This document shows positions 17,256-26,326 of a stretch of DNA of 64,000 nt, piece after piece. The notes beneath the pieces are model-generated. The model was given only the letters and a program-made list of their open reading frames with translations, was not told the origin of the DNA and searched no databases. The stretch is taken from contig NZ_CP073581.1 of assembly GCF_018200035.1 (NCBI RefSeq), forward strand, positions 2,910,501 to 2,974,500, written 5' to 3'. Source of the stretch: Sulfitobacter albidus. GTDB lineage: Bacteria; Pseudomonadota; Alphaproteobacteria; Rhodobacterales; Rhodobacteraceae. Position numbers and translations under genes: made by a program. Position 1 is the first letter of the stretch. Each line of letters begins with the position of its first letter.

Positions 17256-18512
17256 TCACCCCGCAGGCGGCGTGATCTGCCTGTCGGCTGGCAGCAGGGC
17301 GTTCATTTCCGCGATATGCTCGGGCAGGCATTTGGTGAGGAAGTCGTATTCCTTGATCACATGCTGGCGCGCGGCGACGCCGAGATGCGCAAAGTCTTCC
17401 GGGCGCTCCAGTACCTCCACCACCTGCGCCGCAATCGCCTTGGGATCGAAGTAATCGACCAGCAATCCGGTCTCGCCATGGGTGACGGCCTCGCGCACGG
17501 GGGCGACATCCGAGGCGACGATGGTCGCCTGCATCGACATCGTCTCGAGCAGCGACCACGACAGCACAAACGGCATCGTGAGATAAATGTGGCAGCGGCT
17601 GATCTGGATGATCTTCTGGTAGCTGTCAAACGGCACCTGCCCCAGAAAATGCACCCGCGACCAGTCGACCCGATCGCCGACCTCCGCCTCCATCTCGCCG
17701 CGCAGACCACCGGGTGATTTGTTCTTGGCCCCGTAGGAGGTCTCGTTGCCGCCGATAATCAGCACCCGCGCGTTTGGCCGCGCATCCATGATATCGGGCA
17801 GTGCACGCATGAACTGATGAAATCCGCGCATCCGCTCAAGGTTGCGCGCCATATAGGTCACGATCTCGTCGTCGCGGGTAATCGGCCGATCCAGCCGGCC
17901 CAGCGACAGTGACGCGGACGCGTCCGGCACCAGCTTGTCCGTGCGGATACCGTCGTGGCAGACATAGATCTTGTCGTGGAATTCCGGCGGGAAGCAGTCG
18001 CGCTGCCAGCGCGTCGGGCTCAATCCACGATCCACCGTCATAAGGTTCGCCGCGGGCGTGGCATTGCGCGCCTGCAACAGGAACGGCGTGTGCGCGTTCA
18101 CCGGCTCTTCGGCATCGAAATTCACGGGGCCGCCGTGCAGCCGGTAGTAATATTCGAAAAAGCCCACGATCGGCACGTCTGCCCACAGCTGTTTGAAAAA
18201 CGTAAGCTCCCCCCAACCGACGTGACCCACGATGATATCGGGCGTGAAGTTCTCCTCCCGCTCGATCTTGGCGGCGGCCTGAACAGCGCCAAAGCCCGCG
18301 CCGGTGCTTTCCTCCCAAACCTTTGACAGCCCGTAGGCATCGCTTTTTGGTTTGTGGTGCGGCTTGTAGATACGCGCCTCGACGCCCTTGATCTTGGGCG
18401 GGTTCTGGCGCTGGGTCAGGAAGTAGATCCGGTGCCCGCCCTGCTGGGCCAGCCAGACAACCAGCTCGCGGTACTGTCCGGGCATGTTCTGATGCACAAA
18501 GAGAATGTTCAT
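17256..18512 (-). CDS. Glycosyltransferase, GT4-like
   Basis: This 418-residue protein has a GT-B layout. The N-terminal domain begins MNILFVHQNMPGQYRELVVW and the C-terminal nucleotide-sugar binding domain contains VLIIGGNETSYG, VHFLGQVPFDSYQKIIQISR and the acidic loop WSLLETMSMQATIVASDVAP followed by THGETGLLVDYFDP. The start at 18512 has AAGG about 9 nt upstream. It probably adds a sugar to the polymer assembled by this cluster; donor and acceptor are not deducible. Its stop codon directly abuts the stop of the Wza-type gene on the other strand. Confidence 0.88.
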   Translation of the reverse strand: MNILFVHQNMPGQYRELVVWLAQQGGHRIYFLTQRQNPPKIKGVEARIYKPHHKPKSDAYGLSKVWEESTGAGFGAVQAAAKIEREENFTPDIIVGHVGWGELTFFKQLWADVPIVGFFEYYYRLHGGPVNFDAEEPVNAHTPFLLQARNATPAANLMTVDRGLSPTRWQRDCFPPEFHDKIYVCHDGIRTDKLVPDASASLSLGRLDRPITRDDEIVTYMARNLERMRGFHQFMRALPDIMDARPNARVLIIGGNETSYGAKNKSPGGLRGEMEAEVGDRVDWSRVHFLGQVPFDSYQKIIQISRCHIYLTMPFVLSWSLLETMSMQATIVASDVAPVREAVTHGETGLLVDYFDPKAIAAQVVEVLERPEDFAHLGVAARQHVIKEYDFLTKCLPEHIAEMNALLPADRQITPPAG

Positions 18513-18623
18513 GGCAAATACCTTGGGGCCGCAGGGGTGAATAATTCGTGATAGCCCCGGCACCCATGGATTGGCAAACCCCGCCCGTCACGCGCGCTGC
18601 ACCCTGTTGCCCGCATGCCCGCC

Positions 18624-19364
18624 TCAGGCGGCGTAGTCCGATCCCTCGCTGTCCAGGATGGCCTTGAGCTCTGCCAGATGGCGGGCGTCCTGATCGGGGT
18701 ATTGCTCCAGCTCGCGCGCGGTCTTCTCCGCGATTTCATCGCTGATCCGACGCAGCTTCATGCCGGTCTGCAAGGCGCGAATGTATGTCTCGGCCGCGCG
18801 CTCGAAATAATAAAGCCGGTTGAACGTATCGGCCACCGTGTCGCCGATCACCATCACCCCGTGACTGCCCATCACCATGACCTTTTGCTTGGGATCGGTC
18901 AGCAGCTGCGCGCAGCGATCCCCCTCATCTTCGAACGCCAGCCCGCCGTAATCCTCATCGATCACCACGCGGTTGAAGAAGGTGCAGGCGTTCTGGTCGA
19001 TGGGCGGCAGGCGGCTGTCCTCAAGGCAGGCCAGCACGGTCGCGAATATCGAATGCACATGCATCACGCAGCGCGCGTGGCCGCAGGCCCGGTGCACCCC
19101 GCCGTGCAGGCCCCATGCGGTGGGGTCCGGCGCGTTCGGCCCCTCCAGCGTGGCGGGATCATTGGCGTCGATCAGCAACAGATCCGAGGCGCGGATCCGG
19201 CTGAAATGGACTTGGTTGGGGTTCATCAGAAACTGCGTGCCACTGTCGTTCACAGCGAGGGAAAAATGATTGGCCACCCCTTCGTGCATGTTCAGCCGCG
19301 CGGTCCAGCGAAACGCCGCCGCCAGATCGACCCGTTCCTGCCAGTGCTCCATATTCGCCGTCAT
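18624..19364 (-). CDS. Class II aldolase/adducin family protein
   Basis: This 246-residue protein fits the class II aldolase/adducin fold. The metal-binding histidines are visible in GHARCVMHVHSIFATVLACL (HxH) and the downstream MGSHGVMVIGDTVADTFNRL. The N-terminus has NMHEGVANHFSLAV, where the family usually reads GNxSxR, so it belongs to the non-aldolase subgroup of unknown substrate. GGAGGG precedes the ATG at 19364 by about 8 nt, which rejects the start at 19400. It stands alone between the glycosyltransferase and a small membrane protein gene. Confidence 0.85.
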   Translation of the reverse strand: MTANMEHWQERVDLAAAFRWTARLNMHEGVANHFSLAVNDSGTQFLMNPNQVHFSRIRASDLLLIDANDPATLEGPNAPDPTAWGLHGGVHRACGHARCVMHVHSIFATVLACLEDSRLPPIDQNACTFFNRVVIDEDYGGLAFEDEGDRCAQLLTDPKQKVMVMGSHGVMVIGDTVADTFNRLYYFERAAETYIRALQTGMKLRRISDEIAEKTARELEQYPDQDARHLAELKAILDSEGSDYAA

Positions 19365-19421
19365 GCCGTGCCCTCCGCTGTGCTGCGGACAGGCAATCAC
19401 GTCGCGCGTCCTGCGTCCAGC

Positions 19422-19820
19422 CTATCCGCCAAAGAGGACCGCGTGCATCGTGCGCCCCGGCAGCAGCGTGAAGGCCCCGGTGATGACGAGCGCATAAAGA
19501 TAGAGCGACCGCATGATGATCCGGTGCTGCGCGATATTGCCCGCCCGTGCCGTACGCACCGCCTGAACCAGCGACACCAGCGTGAGGATCGACAACAGAT
19601 GGATCGGGCTCCACGGCCCGATCAGTTGCAATTCGTGGATAAAAAAGCTGCTGAATGCGACAAACGCCATCAACGCGACCCAGACACGCCCCGCAATGCG
19701 GTGCAAATGCGTGCCCTTGGCCAGCACCAGCTGCACAGCCCCAAGCGCCAGCGCGCCAATCGCCGCCAGCGCATGTGCCGGAACGGGCGGGGCATCCGCC
19801 CACAGGAGTGAGAAATCCAT
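19422..19820 (-). CDS. DUF2306-like small membrane protein
   Basis: This 132-residue protein has four predicted transmembrane helices and the pattern of DUF2306 proteins: a conserved KGTHLHRIAGRVWVALMAFV turn, FIHELQLIGPWSPIHLLSIL, and AGNIAQHRIIMRSLYLYALV. Conserved histidines could bind haem or metal, but no function is established. AAGGAG lies 7 nt before the ATG. Confidence 0.8.
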   Translation of the reverse strand: MDFSLLWADAPPVPAHALAAIGALALGAVQLVLAKGTHLHRIAGRVWVALMAFVAFSSFFIHELQLIGPWSPIHLLSILTLVSLVQAVRTARAGNIAQHRIIMRSLYLYALVITGAFTLLPGRTMHAVLFGG

Positions 19821-19897
19821 GCGCGTCTCCTTTTCGGCACCCTATCCCGGCAGGCTGCACCCAACGATCCACCAGGAATGAATAACGCTATCCGCTG

Positions 19898-20317
19898 TCA
19901 GAGCGGGCGGCTCGGCACCCAGGCATAGCCGTTCTCGCACAGGATATACGCCTCGCGCAGGCCGTGCGGTTTGTCCGTCGGCGGCTGCAGGACGGTCCCG
20001 CCCACGGTCTCTGCCAACGCTGCCGCAGCGTCGGGATCAATATCGTACAGCCGTATCTCGATCCCGGCGCCGCGCGGCGGGGTCTCGGGCAGCAGGCCCA
20101 GCAGCGGGTTGGCATGATAGGTGCCGTCGCTGTGGATCTGGAACACCTGATCGCCACTGGTGATGATCGCGAAATCCGCCGTCGGCTGATGCGCGCGCAT
20201 CCCGAAAACCGCCCCCAGAAACGCAACCTGCGCGCTCACGTCGCGCACCAGCAGATTGATCCCGATGCCGCGTAGCGATGCACCAAAGGCCGCTGCCCCC
20301 ACGGTATCGTACTCCAT
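19898..20317 (-). CDS. VOC family (glyoxalase-like) protein
   Basis: This 139-residue protein has the paired beta-alpha-beta-beta-beta modules of the vicinal oxygen chelate fold: GINLLVRDVSAQVAFLGAVF, then GAGIEIRLYDIDPDAAAALA and a closing YILCENGYAWVPSRPL. Its reaction cannot be assigned. The start at 20317 follows a GGGGGCAGG stretch; the much longer frame extending to 22063 is an antisense shadow of the adenine deaminase gene. It is divergent from that gene. Confidence 0.75.
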   Translation of the reverse strand: MEYDTVGAAAFGASLRGIGINLLVRDVSAQVAFLGAVFGMRAHQPTADFAIITSGDQVFQIHSDGTYHANPLLGLLPETPPRGAGIEIRLYDIDPDAAAALAETVGGTVLQPPTDKPHGLREAYILCENGYAWVPSRPL

Positions 20318-20365
20318 TGCCTGCCCCCCGCTTGAACCTGCCAAGACCCTGTGCCACCGTTGGTT

Positions 20366-22162
20366 ATGACGCAAGAACCTTTCCCAACCTGGGCCGATAC
20401 GGCCGCCGATCTTGTCAACGTCGCCGCAGGCCGTGCGCCCGCCGAGATGATCCTCACCGGTGGCATCTGGGTCAACGTGCACACGCGCGAGGCGCTGCCC
20501 GATCACGACATCGCCATCACAGCCGGGCGCATCGCATTTGTCGGCCCCTCGGCTGACCACTGCAAAGGCCCCGACACCCGGATCATCAAGGCAAGCGGCC
20601 GCTACATGATCCCCGGCCTGCTCGACGGGCATATGCATATCGAAAGCGGCATGCTCACCCCCGCCGAATTCGCCCGCGCCGTGATCCCCCACGGCACAAC
20701 GACCATGTTCACCGATCCGCACGAGATCGCCAATGTGCTGGGCCTTGCGGGCGTGCGCATGATGCACGACGAAGCACTCATGCAACCCATCAACATCTTC
20801 ACCCAGATGCCCTCCTGCGCGCCCTCGGCACCGGGGATGGAGACCACGGGTTTTGAGATCACCGCAGACGATGTGGCCGAGGCGATGGATTGGCCCGGCA
20901 TCATCGGTCTGGGCGAGATGATGAACTTTCCCGGTGTCAGCAACGCCGATCCGCAGATGCTCGCCGAGATCGCGGCGACCCAACGCGCGGGCAAGACGGT
21001 GGGCGGGCACTATGCTTCCCCCGATCTGGGGCCAGCGTTTGCGGCCTATGTGGCGGGTGGCCCGGCGGACGACCATGAGGGCACCTGCGAGGCCGACGCG
21101 GTGGCGCGCATGCGGCAGGGGATGCGGTCGATGATCCGGCTGGGCTCTGCCTGGTACGACGTGGAAAGCCAGATCACCGCGATCACCGAACGCGGCCTCG
21201 ACAGCCGCAACATGATCCTCTGCACCGATGACTGCCACTCCGCCACGCTGGTCAACGATGGCCACATGAACCGCGCGGTGCGCCACGCCATCGACTGCGG
21301 CTGCGATCCGCTGGTGGCGCTGCAAATGGCCACGATCAACACCGCCACCCATTTCGGACTGGAGCGGGAGCTGGGCTCGCTCACGCCGGGGCGCCGCGCC
21401 GATGTGATCCTGACCTCGGACCTCAAAACCCTGCCGATCGAGACGGTGATCGCGCGCGGTCAGATCGTGGCGCAGGACGGCGCGTGCCTTGCCGACTGCC
21501 CGCATTACGATTGGCCCGAAAGCGCCCGCGCCACCGTCAACATGGCCCGCGATCTGGCGGCGGAGGATTTCGACATCCCCGCCCCCGACGGCGCCAACGC
21601 CGTCACCGCCAATGTCATCGGCGTAGTCGAAAATCAGGCCCCCACCAAGGCCCTGCAATTCGAGTTGCCGGTGACCGAGGGCCGCGTGCAGCCCAGCGGT
21701 GACGTGGCGCAGATCGCGCTGGTGGAGCGTCACCGCGCGACCGGCGGCGTGGTCAACGCGCTGGTGTCTGGCTTTGGCTACGAGGGGTGCATGGCCATGG
21801 CCTCCACCGTGGCGCACGACAGCCATCACATGATCGTCGTGGGCACCGATCCCGCGCAAATGGCGCTGGCCGCCAACCACCTGCGCGCCCTTGGCGGCGG
21901 CATCACGATCTTCCGCGACGGCGCCCCGCTGGCCACCATCGACCTGCCCATCGCCGGGCTGATGTCCGACAGACCGGCGGCAGAGGTCGCCGCCAAGACC
22001 GACGCACTGATGGCCGCGATGCGCGCCTGCGGTTGCCGCCTCAACAACGCCTATATGCAGCACTCCCTGCTGGCGCTGGTGGTGATCCCTGAATTGCGGA
22101 TTTCCGATCTGGGGCTCGTGGACGTACGCAGCTTTGAATTCATCGACGTGATTTCCGCATGA
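20366..22162 (+). CDS. ade: Adenine deaminase
   Basis: This 598-residue amidohydrolase converts adenine to hypoxanthine and ammonia. Characteristic segments are MIPGLLDGHMHIESGMLTPA (metal ligands HxH), GTTTMFTDPHEIANVLG, IIGLGEMMNFPGV, KTVGGHYASPDLG and MILCTDDCHSATLVNDGHMN. The C-terminal Ade domain ends with ALVVIPELRISDLGLVD. A GTG at 20351 is a possible alternative start. It overlaps the next gene as ATGA. With amn two genes downstream it forms a purine salvage route from AMP to adenine to hypoxanthine. Confidence 0.93.
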   Translation: MTQEPFPTWADTAADLVNVAAGRAPAEMILTGGIWVNVHTREALPDHDIAITAGRIAFVGPSADHCKGPDTRIIKASGRYMIPGLLDGHMHIESGMLTPAEFARAVIPHGTTTMFTDPHEIANVLGLAGVRMMHDEALMQPINIFTQMPSCAPSAPGMETTGFEITADDVAEAMDWPGIIGLGEMMNFPGVSNADPQMLAEIAATQRAGKTVGGHYASPDLGPAFAAYVAGGPADDHEGTCEADAVARMRQGMRSMIRLGSAWYDVESQITAITERGLDSRNMILCTDDCHSATLVNDGHMNRAVRHAIDCGCDPLVALQMATINTATHFGLERELGSLTPGRRADVILTSDLKTLPIETVIARGQIVAQDGACLADCPHYDWPESARATVNMARDLAAEDFDIPAPDGANAVTANVIGVVENQAPTKALQFELPVTEGRVQPSGDVAQIALVERHRATGGVVNALVSGFGYEGCMAMASTVAHDSHHMIVVGTDPAQMALAANHLRALGGGITIFRDGAPLATIDLPIAGLMSDRPAAEVAAKTDALMAAMRACGCRLNNAYMQHSLLALVVIPELRISDLGLVDVRSFEFIDVISA

Positions 22163-22958
22163 CCCGCTTTGCCGATGCCCTCACCAGCATGCTGCACCCC
22201 GGCATGGCGCTCCCCCCCGCGCTGATCCAGACCTTTGACTGGATCGAGGCGCAGGGATGGACGATCTCGCGCGGGGATGCCCCGCAGGATCAGGGGCTGC
22301 ACATCTACCCGCCCGAACTGGTCGTGGATCCCGCCACCAGCCACGCAGCCTTCGGCGGCAGCCCCTACGGGTTTTCCGACCATTGGGAAACGCCCGATCC
22401 CGCCGTCGACGCCCGCGTGGCCGACATCGCGGAAACCGCCGGCGACGGCGGGCGCGCGGCGCTCTGGCTCGACGATACGGGCAAACAATGGTTCGTGCAC
22501 CTCGGCCACGACACGCTAGGCACGATAACCGACGATCCGGTGGTGTTTCTGCACTTCCTCGCCATGGGCTACCCCGAGCCGGGCGCACTGTCGCGGACCG
22601 ACATCACCCCCCTGCAAGCGGCCCAAGACTATCACGGCACCGACGATCTGCCGCCCGAGGATCAGCCCATCGCGCCCCAAGCGCTGCAAGCCTTCCTTGC
22701 CGAAAACTTTCCCCGCCCCGCGGCCCAAACCGCGCGCGATCTCGGCATCGCGGATTTCAGCGCCTACGACGACGCCGACAGCACCGATCCCTTCGTGCGC
22801 TGGGTGGCAGAGGTTACGCCGCCCCCTCCGAAGAGGAACTGGCGCATCTTCAGGAAATCATGCGCACCGTCGAAGGGCTCGATCTGCGCGACGACGACAG
22901 CTCTGACACGATCATGCAAAAGATCGGCAGCCTATTCTCAGAAAAGAAACGCGACTAA
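22159..22958 (+). CDS. Hypothetical protein between ade and amn, apparent 1-bp frameshift
   Basis: I do not recognise this family. The frame starting at the ATGA overlap with ade reads as a normal acidic protein to about residue 222 (DPFVRWVAEVT). It then runs into improbable basic sequence and would end inside amn. In the -1 frame the sequence immediately after is protein-like (SEEELAHLQEIMRTVEGLD, then SLFSEKKRD and TAA 22956-22958, 3 nt before the amn ATG). One extra C in the CCCCC run at 22822-22826 would restore a continuous 266-residue protein. This is therefore either a sequencing or assembly error, a recent mutation, or a slippage site. It contains many Trp and Asp residues and no membrane segment. 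Confidence 0.7.
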
Positions 22959-22961
22959 CCG

Positions 22962-24431
22962 ATGAAGCAATTTGCCATCCTCACCCCCGACGCCCCAAAA
23001 TCCGAAGAGTTCACGGATGCCACCGCCGCCGTTGACCGGCTGACGATGCTCTACGATCAGGCGGTCGGCTTTCTGCGCCAGCATTTCACCGCCGCCATGG
23101 CCGACGCGCCGCCCGATACCCGCATCCGCGCGTTCTACCCGGAGGTGCGGTTCACCACGCAAAGCTTCGCGCGCGTGGACACGCGGCTCAGCTTTGGCCA
23201 TGTCTCGACGCCCGGCACCTATGCCGCGACGATCACCCGGCCCGATCTCTTCCGCAATTACCTGATCCAGCAGATCGGCCTGTTGATCGAAAACCACGGC
23301 CAGCCCGTCATCATCGGTCCCTCGACCACGCCGATCCCCGTGCATTTTGCCATGACCAATGACGCCAATGTCACCGTCCCGCAGGAGGGTGCCGCCGATT
23401 TCACCCTGCGCGACGTGTTCGACGTGCCCGACCTCAGCACCACCAACGACGACATCGTCAACGGCACCCACGTGCCCGAGGATGATGTCGCCCCGCTCGC
23501 CCCCTTCACCGCACAGCGGGTGGATTATTCGCTGGCGCGGCTGGCGCATTACACCGCCACCGATCCCGATCACTTCCAGTGCCATGTACTCTTTACCAAC
23601 TACCAGTTCTACGTGACCGAGTTTGAGGCCTTCGCCCGCGAGATGCTGCGCGACAAGGACAGTGGCTATACCTCCTTTGTCTCCACCGGCGATGTGGAGA
23701 TTACCGATCCCGACACGCCGATCGATCCCTCACCCAAGATCCCGCAGATGCCGACCTATCACCTCAAACGCGCGGGCGGTGGGGGCATCACACTGGTCAA
23801 CATCGGCGTCGGCCCGTCGAACGCCAAGACCGCGACCGATCACATCGCGGTGCTGCGCCCGCACGCGTGGCTGATGGTGGGTCACTGCGCGGGGCTGCGC
23901 AATTCGCAGGCGCTGGGGGATTTCGTGCTCGCCCATGCCTACCTGCGCGAGGATCACGTGCTCGACGATGATCTGCCCACTTGGGTGCCGATCCCCGCGC
24001 TGGCCGAAATCCAGATCGCGCTGGAACAGGCGGTCGCACAGGTCACCCAGCTGGAGGGGTACGAGCTCAAGCGCATCATGCGCACCGGTACCGTCGCCAC
24101 CATCGACAACCGCAACTGGGAGCTGCGCGACCAATCCGGCCCCGTGCACCGGCTCAGCCAGGCGCGCGCCGTGGCGCTGGATATGGAAAGTGCCACAATC
24201 GCCGCCAACGGCTACCGCTTTCGCGTCCCCTACGGCACGCTTCTGTGCGTCTCAGACAAGCCGCTTCACGGGGAGCTGAAGCTGCCCGGCATGGCATCGG
24301 ACTTCTACAAGACGCAAGTGTCGCGGCACCTGATGATCGGGATCCGCGCGATGGAACACCTGCGCGAGATGCCGTTGGAACGCATCCACAGCCGCAAACT
24401 GCGCTCGTTCGAGGAGACGGCGTTTCTGTAA
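22962..24431 (+). CDS. amn: AMP nucleosidase
   Basis: This 489-residue enzyme hydrolyses AMP to adenine and ribose 5-phosphate. The N-terminal Amn-specific domain occupies about residues 1-180. The nucleoside phosphorylase-like catalytic domain follows with LVNIGVGPSNAKTATDHIAV, HAWLMVGHCAGLRNSQALGD, MRTGTVATIDNRNWEL, ALDMESATIAANGYRFRVPY and CVSDKPLHGELKLPGMA. Length is typical. It lies 3 nt after the frameshifted gene and is probably cotranscribed with ade. Confidence 0.95.
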   Translation: MKQFAILTPDAPKSEEFTDATAAVDRLTMLYDQAVGFLRQHFTAAMADAPPDTRIRAFYPEVRFTTQSFARVDTRLSFGHVSTPGTYAATITRPDLFRNYLIQQIGLLIENHGQPVIIGPSTTPIPVHFAMTNDANVTVPQEGAADFTLRDVFDVPDLSTTNDDIVNGTHVPEDDVAPLAPFTAQRVDYSLARLAHYTATDPDHFQCHVLFTNYQFYVTEFEAFAREMLRDKDSGYTSFVSTGDVEITDPDTPIDPSPKIPQMPTYHLKRAGGGGITLVNIGVGPSNAKTATDHIAVLRPHAWLMVGHCAGLRNSQALGDFVLAHAYLREDHVLDDDLPTWVPIPALAEIQIALEQAVAQVTQLEGYELKRIMRTGTVATIDNRNWELRDQSGPVHRLSQARAVALDMESATIAANGYRFRVPYGTLLCVSDKPLHGELKLPGMASDFYKTQVSRHLMIGIRAMEHLREMPLERIHSRKLRSFEETAFL

Positions 24432-24725
24432 CCCGTACCCAAATGCCTGGCAGACCCGGCGGGTTATCGCCGCCTGACAGCACATTTGCCGGCTTTTTGC
24501 TCGACCGGATTCGGCAAATCGGCGATGGTGTTCCCAAGCGCGAAGGCCCGATTTCGCCCCGAATGGCCGTCAAACCTGTGGTTGAAGCGCTCAGAGACGT
24601 AAAAAACGGCTCATATCCCCTATTTTCTTGGCAAATCGCGCCACTATTCGTTGTGTTCGTCCACAACATGCCGTTACATTCGCCCCATGAGGCCCTATAT
24701 TCGGGCGGACGTAGGAGAATTAAAA
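24432..24725 (+). other. Intergenic region between amn and the HU gene
   Basis: This 294-bp stretch holds no supported gene. The last 15 bp contain the HU ribosome site (AGGAGA, 8-9 nt before the ATG). The region should carry the HU promoter, but I cannot point to a convincing -35/-10 pair. A weak inverted repeat near 24450-24480 might serve as the amn terminator. Confidence 0.4.
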
Positions 24726-25016
24726 ATGGCCACTAAACCAATGACAAAAACCCAACTCGTCGCCGCATTGGCCGAAGAGATGGACACAGACAAGAAATCC
24801 GCAGGCGCAGCTCTTGAAGCCGTTTGCGATCTGATCACACGCGAAGTTTCCGGCGGCGGTGCCGTGACGCTTCCCGGCGTTGGCAAAATCTACTGCCGCG
24901 AACGCCCCGAGCGGATGGTGCGCAACCCCGCTACCGGCGAACAGTTCAAGAAAGAAGCGGACAAGGTCGTCAAGATGACGATCGCCAAGGCACTGAAAGA
25001 CAGCGTCAACGGCTGA
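24726..25016 (+). CDS. HU family DNA-binding protein
   Basis: This 96-residue protein has the HU/IHF fold: helical N-terminus (MTKTQLVAALAEEMDTDKKS), the beta-arm region with VTLPGVGKIYCRERPERMVR and the DNA-intercalating NPATGEQ signature (MVRNPATGEQFKKEADKVVK). The Cys in the sheet is unusual but not disabling. It would act as a nucleoid-associated DNA-bending protein. AGGAGA precedes the ATG at 24726, and a strong terminator follows the stop. Confidence 0.92.
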   Translation: MATKPMTKTQLVAALAEEMDTDKKSAGAALEAVCDLITREVSGGGAVTLPGVGKIYCRERPERMVRNPATGEQFKKEADKVVKMTIAKALKDSVNG

Positions 25017-25042
25017 TGTCGCTACGGCGAACCAGATAGAAA

Positions 25043-25074
25043 GAGGCGCCCCCAGCGGTCGCCTCTTTTTTTTT
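25043..25074 (+). terminator. Intrinsic terminator after the HU gene
   Basis: GAGGCG (25043-25048) pairs with CGCCTC (25060-25065), followed by nine T residues (25066-25074). This is the clearest factor-independent terminator on the plus strand here. Confidence 0.9.
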
Positions 25075-25165
25075 GCCCACTCTGCACTTAGTTGCACTAT
25101 CGTGCATTGAACTCGCGCGCGACGGGATTAGCTTCCCTTCAGTCGAAAAAGCGTCGCGAGGGACT

Positions 25166-26263
25166 ATGCACGCAGATCCACATCCACTGAATGCCAAAAG
25201 GGTATCGACCCTTCGACAATTCGAGGTCCTCGATTCGAGTCCCGAGCCGGAATTCGACGACATCGTCGATCTCGTCTCAAAGATCTGCGAGGTGCCGGTC
25301 TGTCTGGTATCGCTCGTGGACACGGATCGTCAGTGGTTCAAGGCCCGCAAGGGGCTCGACCTGTCCGAGACCCCGATCAGCCAATCGGTCTGCGCGCACG
25401 CGATCCTTCAGGACGATCTACTGGAAATCGAGGATACGACAAAGGACCCGCGCACGGCCAACAACGGCCTTCTACACGGCGAGGCGCCCCTGCGCTTTTA
25501 CGCGGGCATGCCGCTGATCGGGCCGGGTGGTATGCCGCTGGGCACGCTGTGCATCCTCGATCACGCGCCGCGCCGCCTCACGTCCGTGCAGCGTCACACA
25601 CTGCGCTCGCTGGCGCGGCAGGTCGTGACCCAGCTTGAGCTGCGCCGCGCTATCCGGAACGAGGAAACGCTGCGCGCCGAGATGGACCACCGGATCAAGA
25701 ATTCGCTGCAATCGACCTCCTCGCTTGTGCGCATGTACACCCGCGCGGTTGAAGACAACGCCGCCCGCGAAGCGCTCGAAGCGGTGCAGCGCCGGATCGA
25801 CGCCATGTCCGCCCTGCACGAGCAACTGCAAAAGACCGCCGACAAGGGCACCATCGACGCCCGCCGCTATCTTGAAGAGCTCATCACAAGCCTGCGCGTG
25901 ACCGCACCCGACCATATCACCCTCGAACATCTCACCGCCGATGAAATCACCATTCCCGCCCGCGACGCCACCGACATCGGCATCATCGTGTCCGAATTCA
26001 TCGCCAATTCGATCAAACACGCCTTTCCCGAAATGACACCGGGCAAGGTGGCAATCACCCTGACCTCCTCGGACGAGGACAAGCTGATCCTACAAGCCAC
26101 CGACACCGGAATCGGCAGCGCCGCCCCCCCGAAAGAACCCTCGCGCATCAGCGGCATCGGCAGCTCTCTGGTCGAAGCCGCGGCCTCCAGTCTTGACGGG
26201 ACGCTGACCAACGATCTGACCGACAGTGGCGCACGCCTTACGCTGGTGTTCGAGCGGCGCTAG
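25166..26263 (+). CDS. GAF-domain soluble histidine kinase (HisKA_2/HWE type)
   Basis: This 365-residue cytoplasmic kinase lacks transmembrane helices. A GAF domain spans about residues 25-155 (CLVSLVDTDRQWFKARKGLD, GAPLRFYAG-like region EAPLRFYAGMPLIGPGGMPL, GTLCILDH). The phosphoacceptor region AEMDHRIKNSLQSTSSLVRM is of the HisKA_2 kind, and the ATPase domain has the N-box SEFIANSIKHAFPE and a G-box (ATDTGIGS, then ISGIGSSLVEAAASSL). ATG 25166 follows GAGGG; the upstream ORF extension runs into the HU terminator and is rejected. No response regulator is adjacent, so its output is unknown. Kinases of this kind often feed general stress regulators in alphaproteobacteria. Confidence 0.88.
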   Translation: MHADPHPLNAKRVSTLRQFEVLDSSPEPEFDDIVDLVSKICEVPVCLVSLVDTDRQWFKARKGLDLSETPISQSVCAHAILQDDLLEIEDTTKDPRTANNGLLHGEAPLRFYAGMPLIGPGGMPLGTLCILDHAPRRLTSVQRHTLRSLARQVVTQLELRRAIRNEETLRAEMDHRIKNSLQSTSSLVRMYTRAVEDNAAREALEAVQRRIDAMSALHEQLQKTADKGTIDARRYLEELITSLRVTAPDHITLEHLTADEITIPARDATDIGIIVSEFIANSIKHAFPEMTPGKVAITLTSSDEDKLILQATDTGIGSAAPPKEPSRISGIGSSLVEAAASSLDGTLTNDLTDSGARLTLVFERR

Positions 26264-26326
26264 CCATCTTGCACCCGGCGCGCGATTGACCGATGGTCCC
26301 TCCAAGCCGCACAGGGGGGGACCGAC

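Noticed and set aside
19898..22063. A 721-codon minus-strand frame through adenine deaminase
   Set aside because: Only its last 139 codons (VOC protein, start 20317) look like protein; the rest is the antisense shadow of ade.
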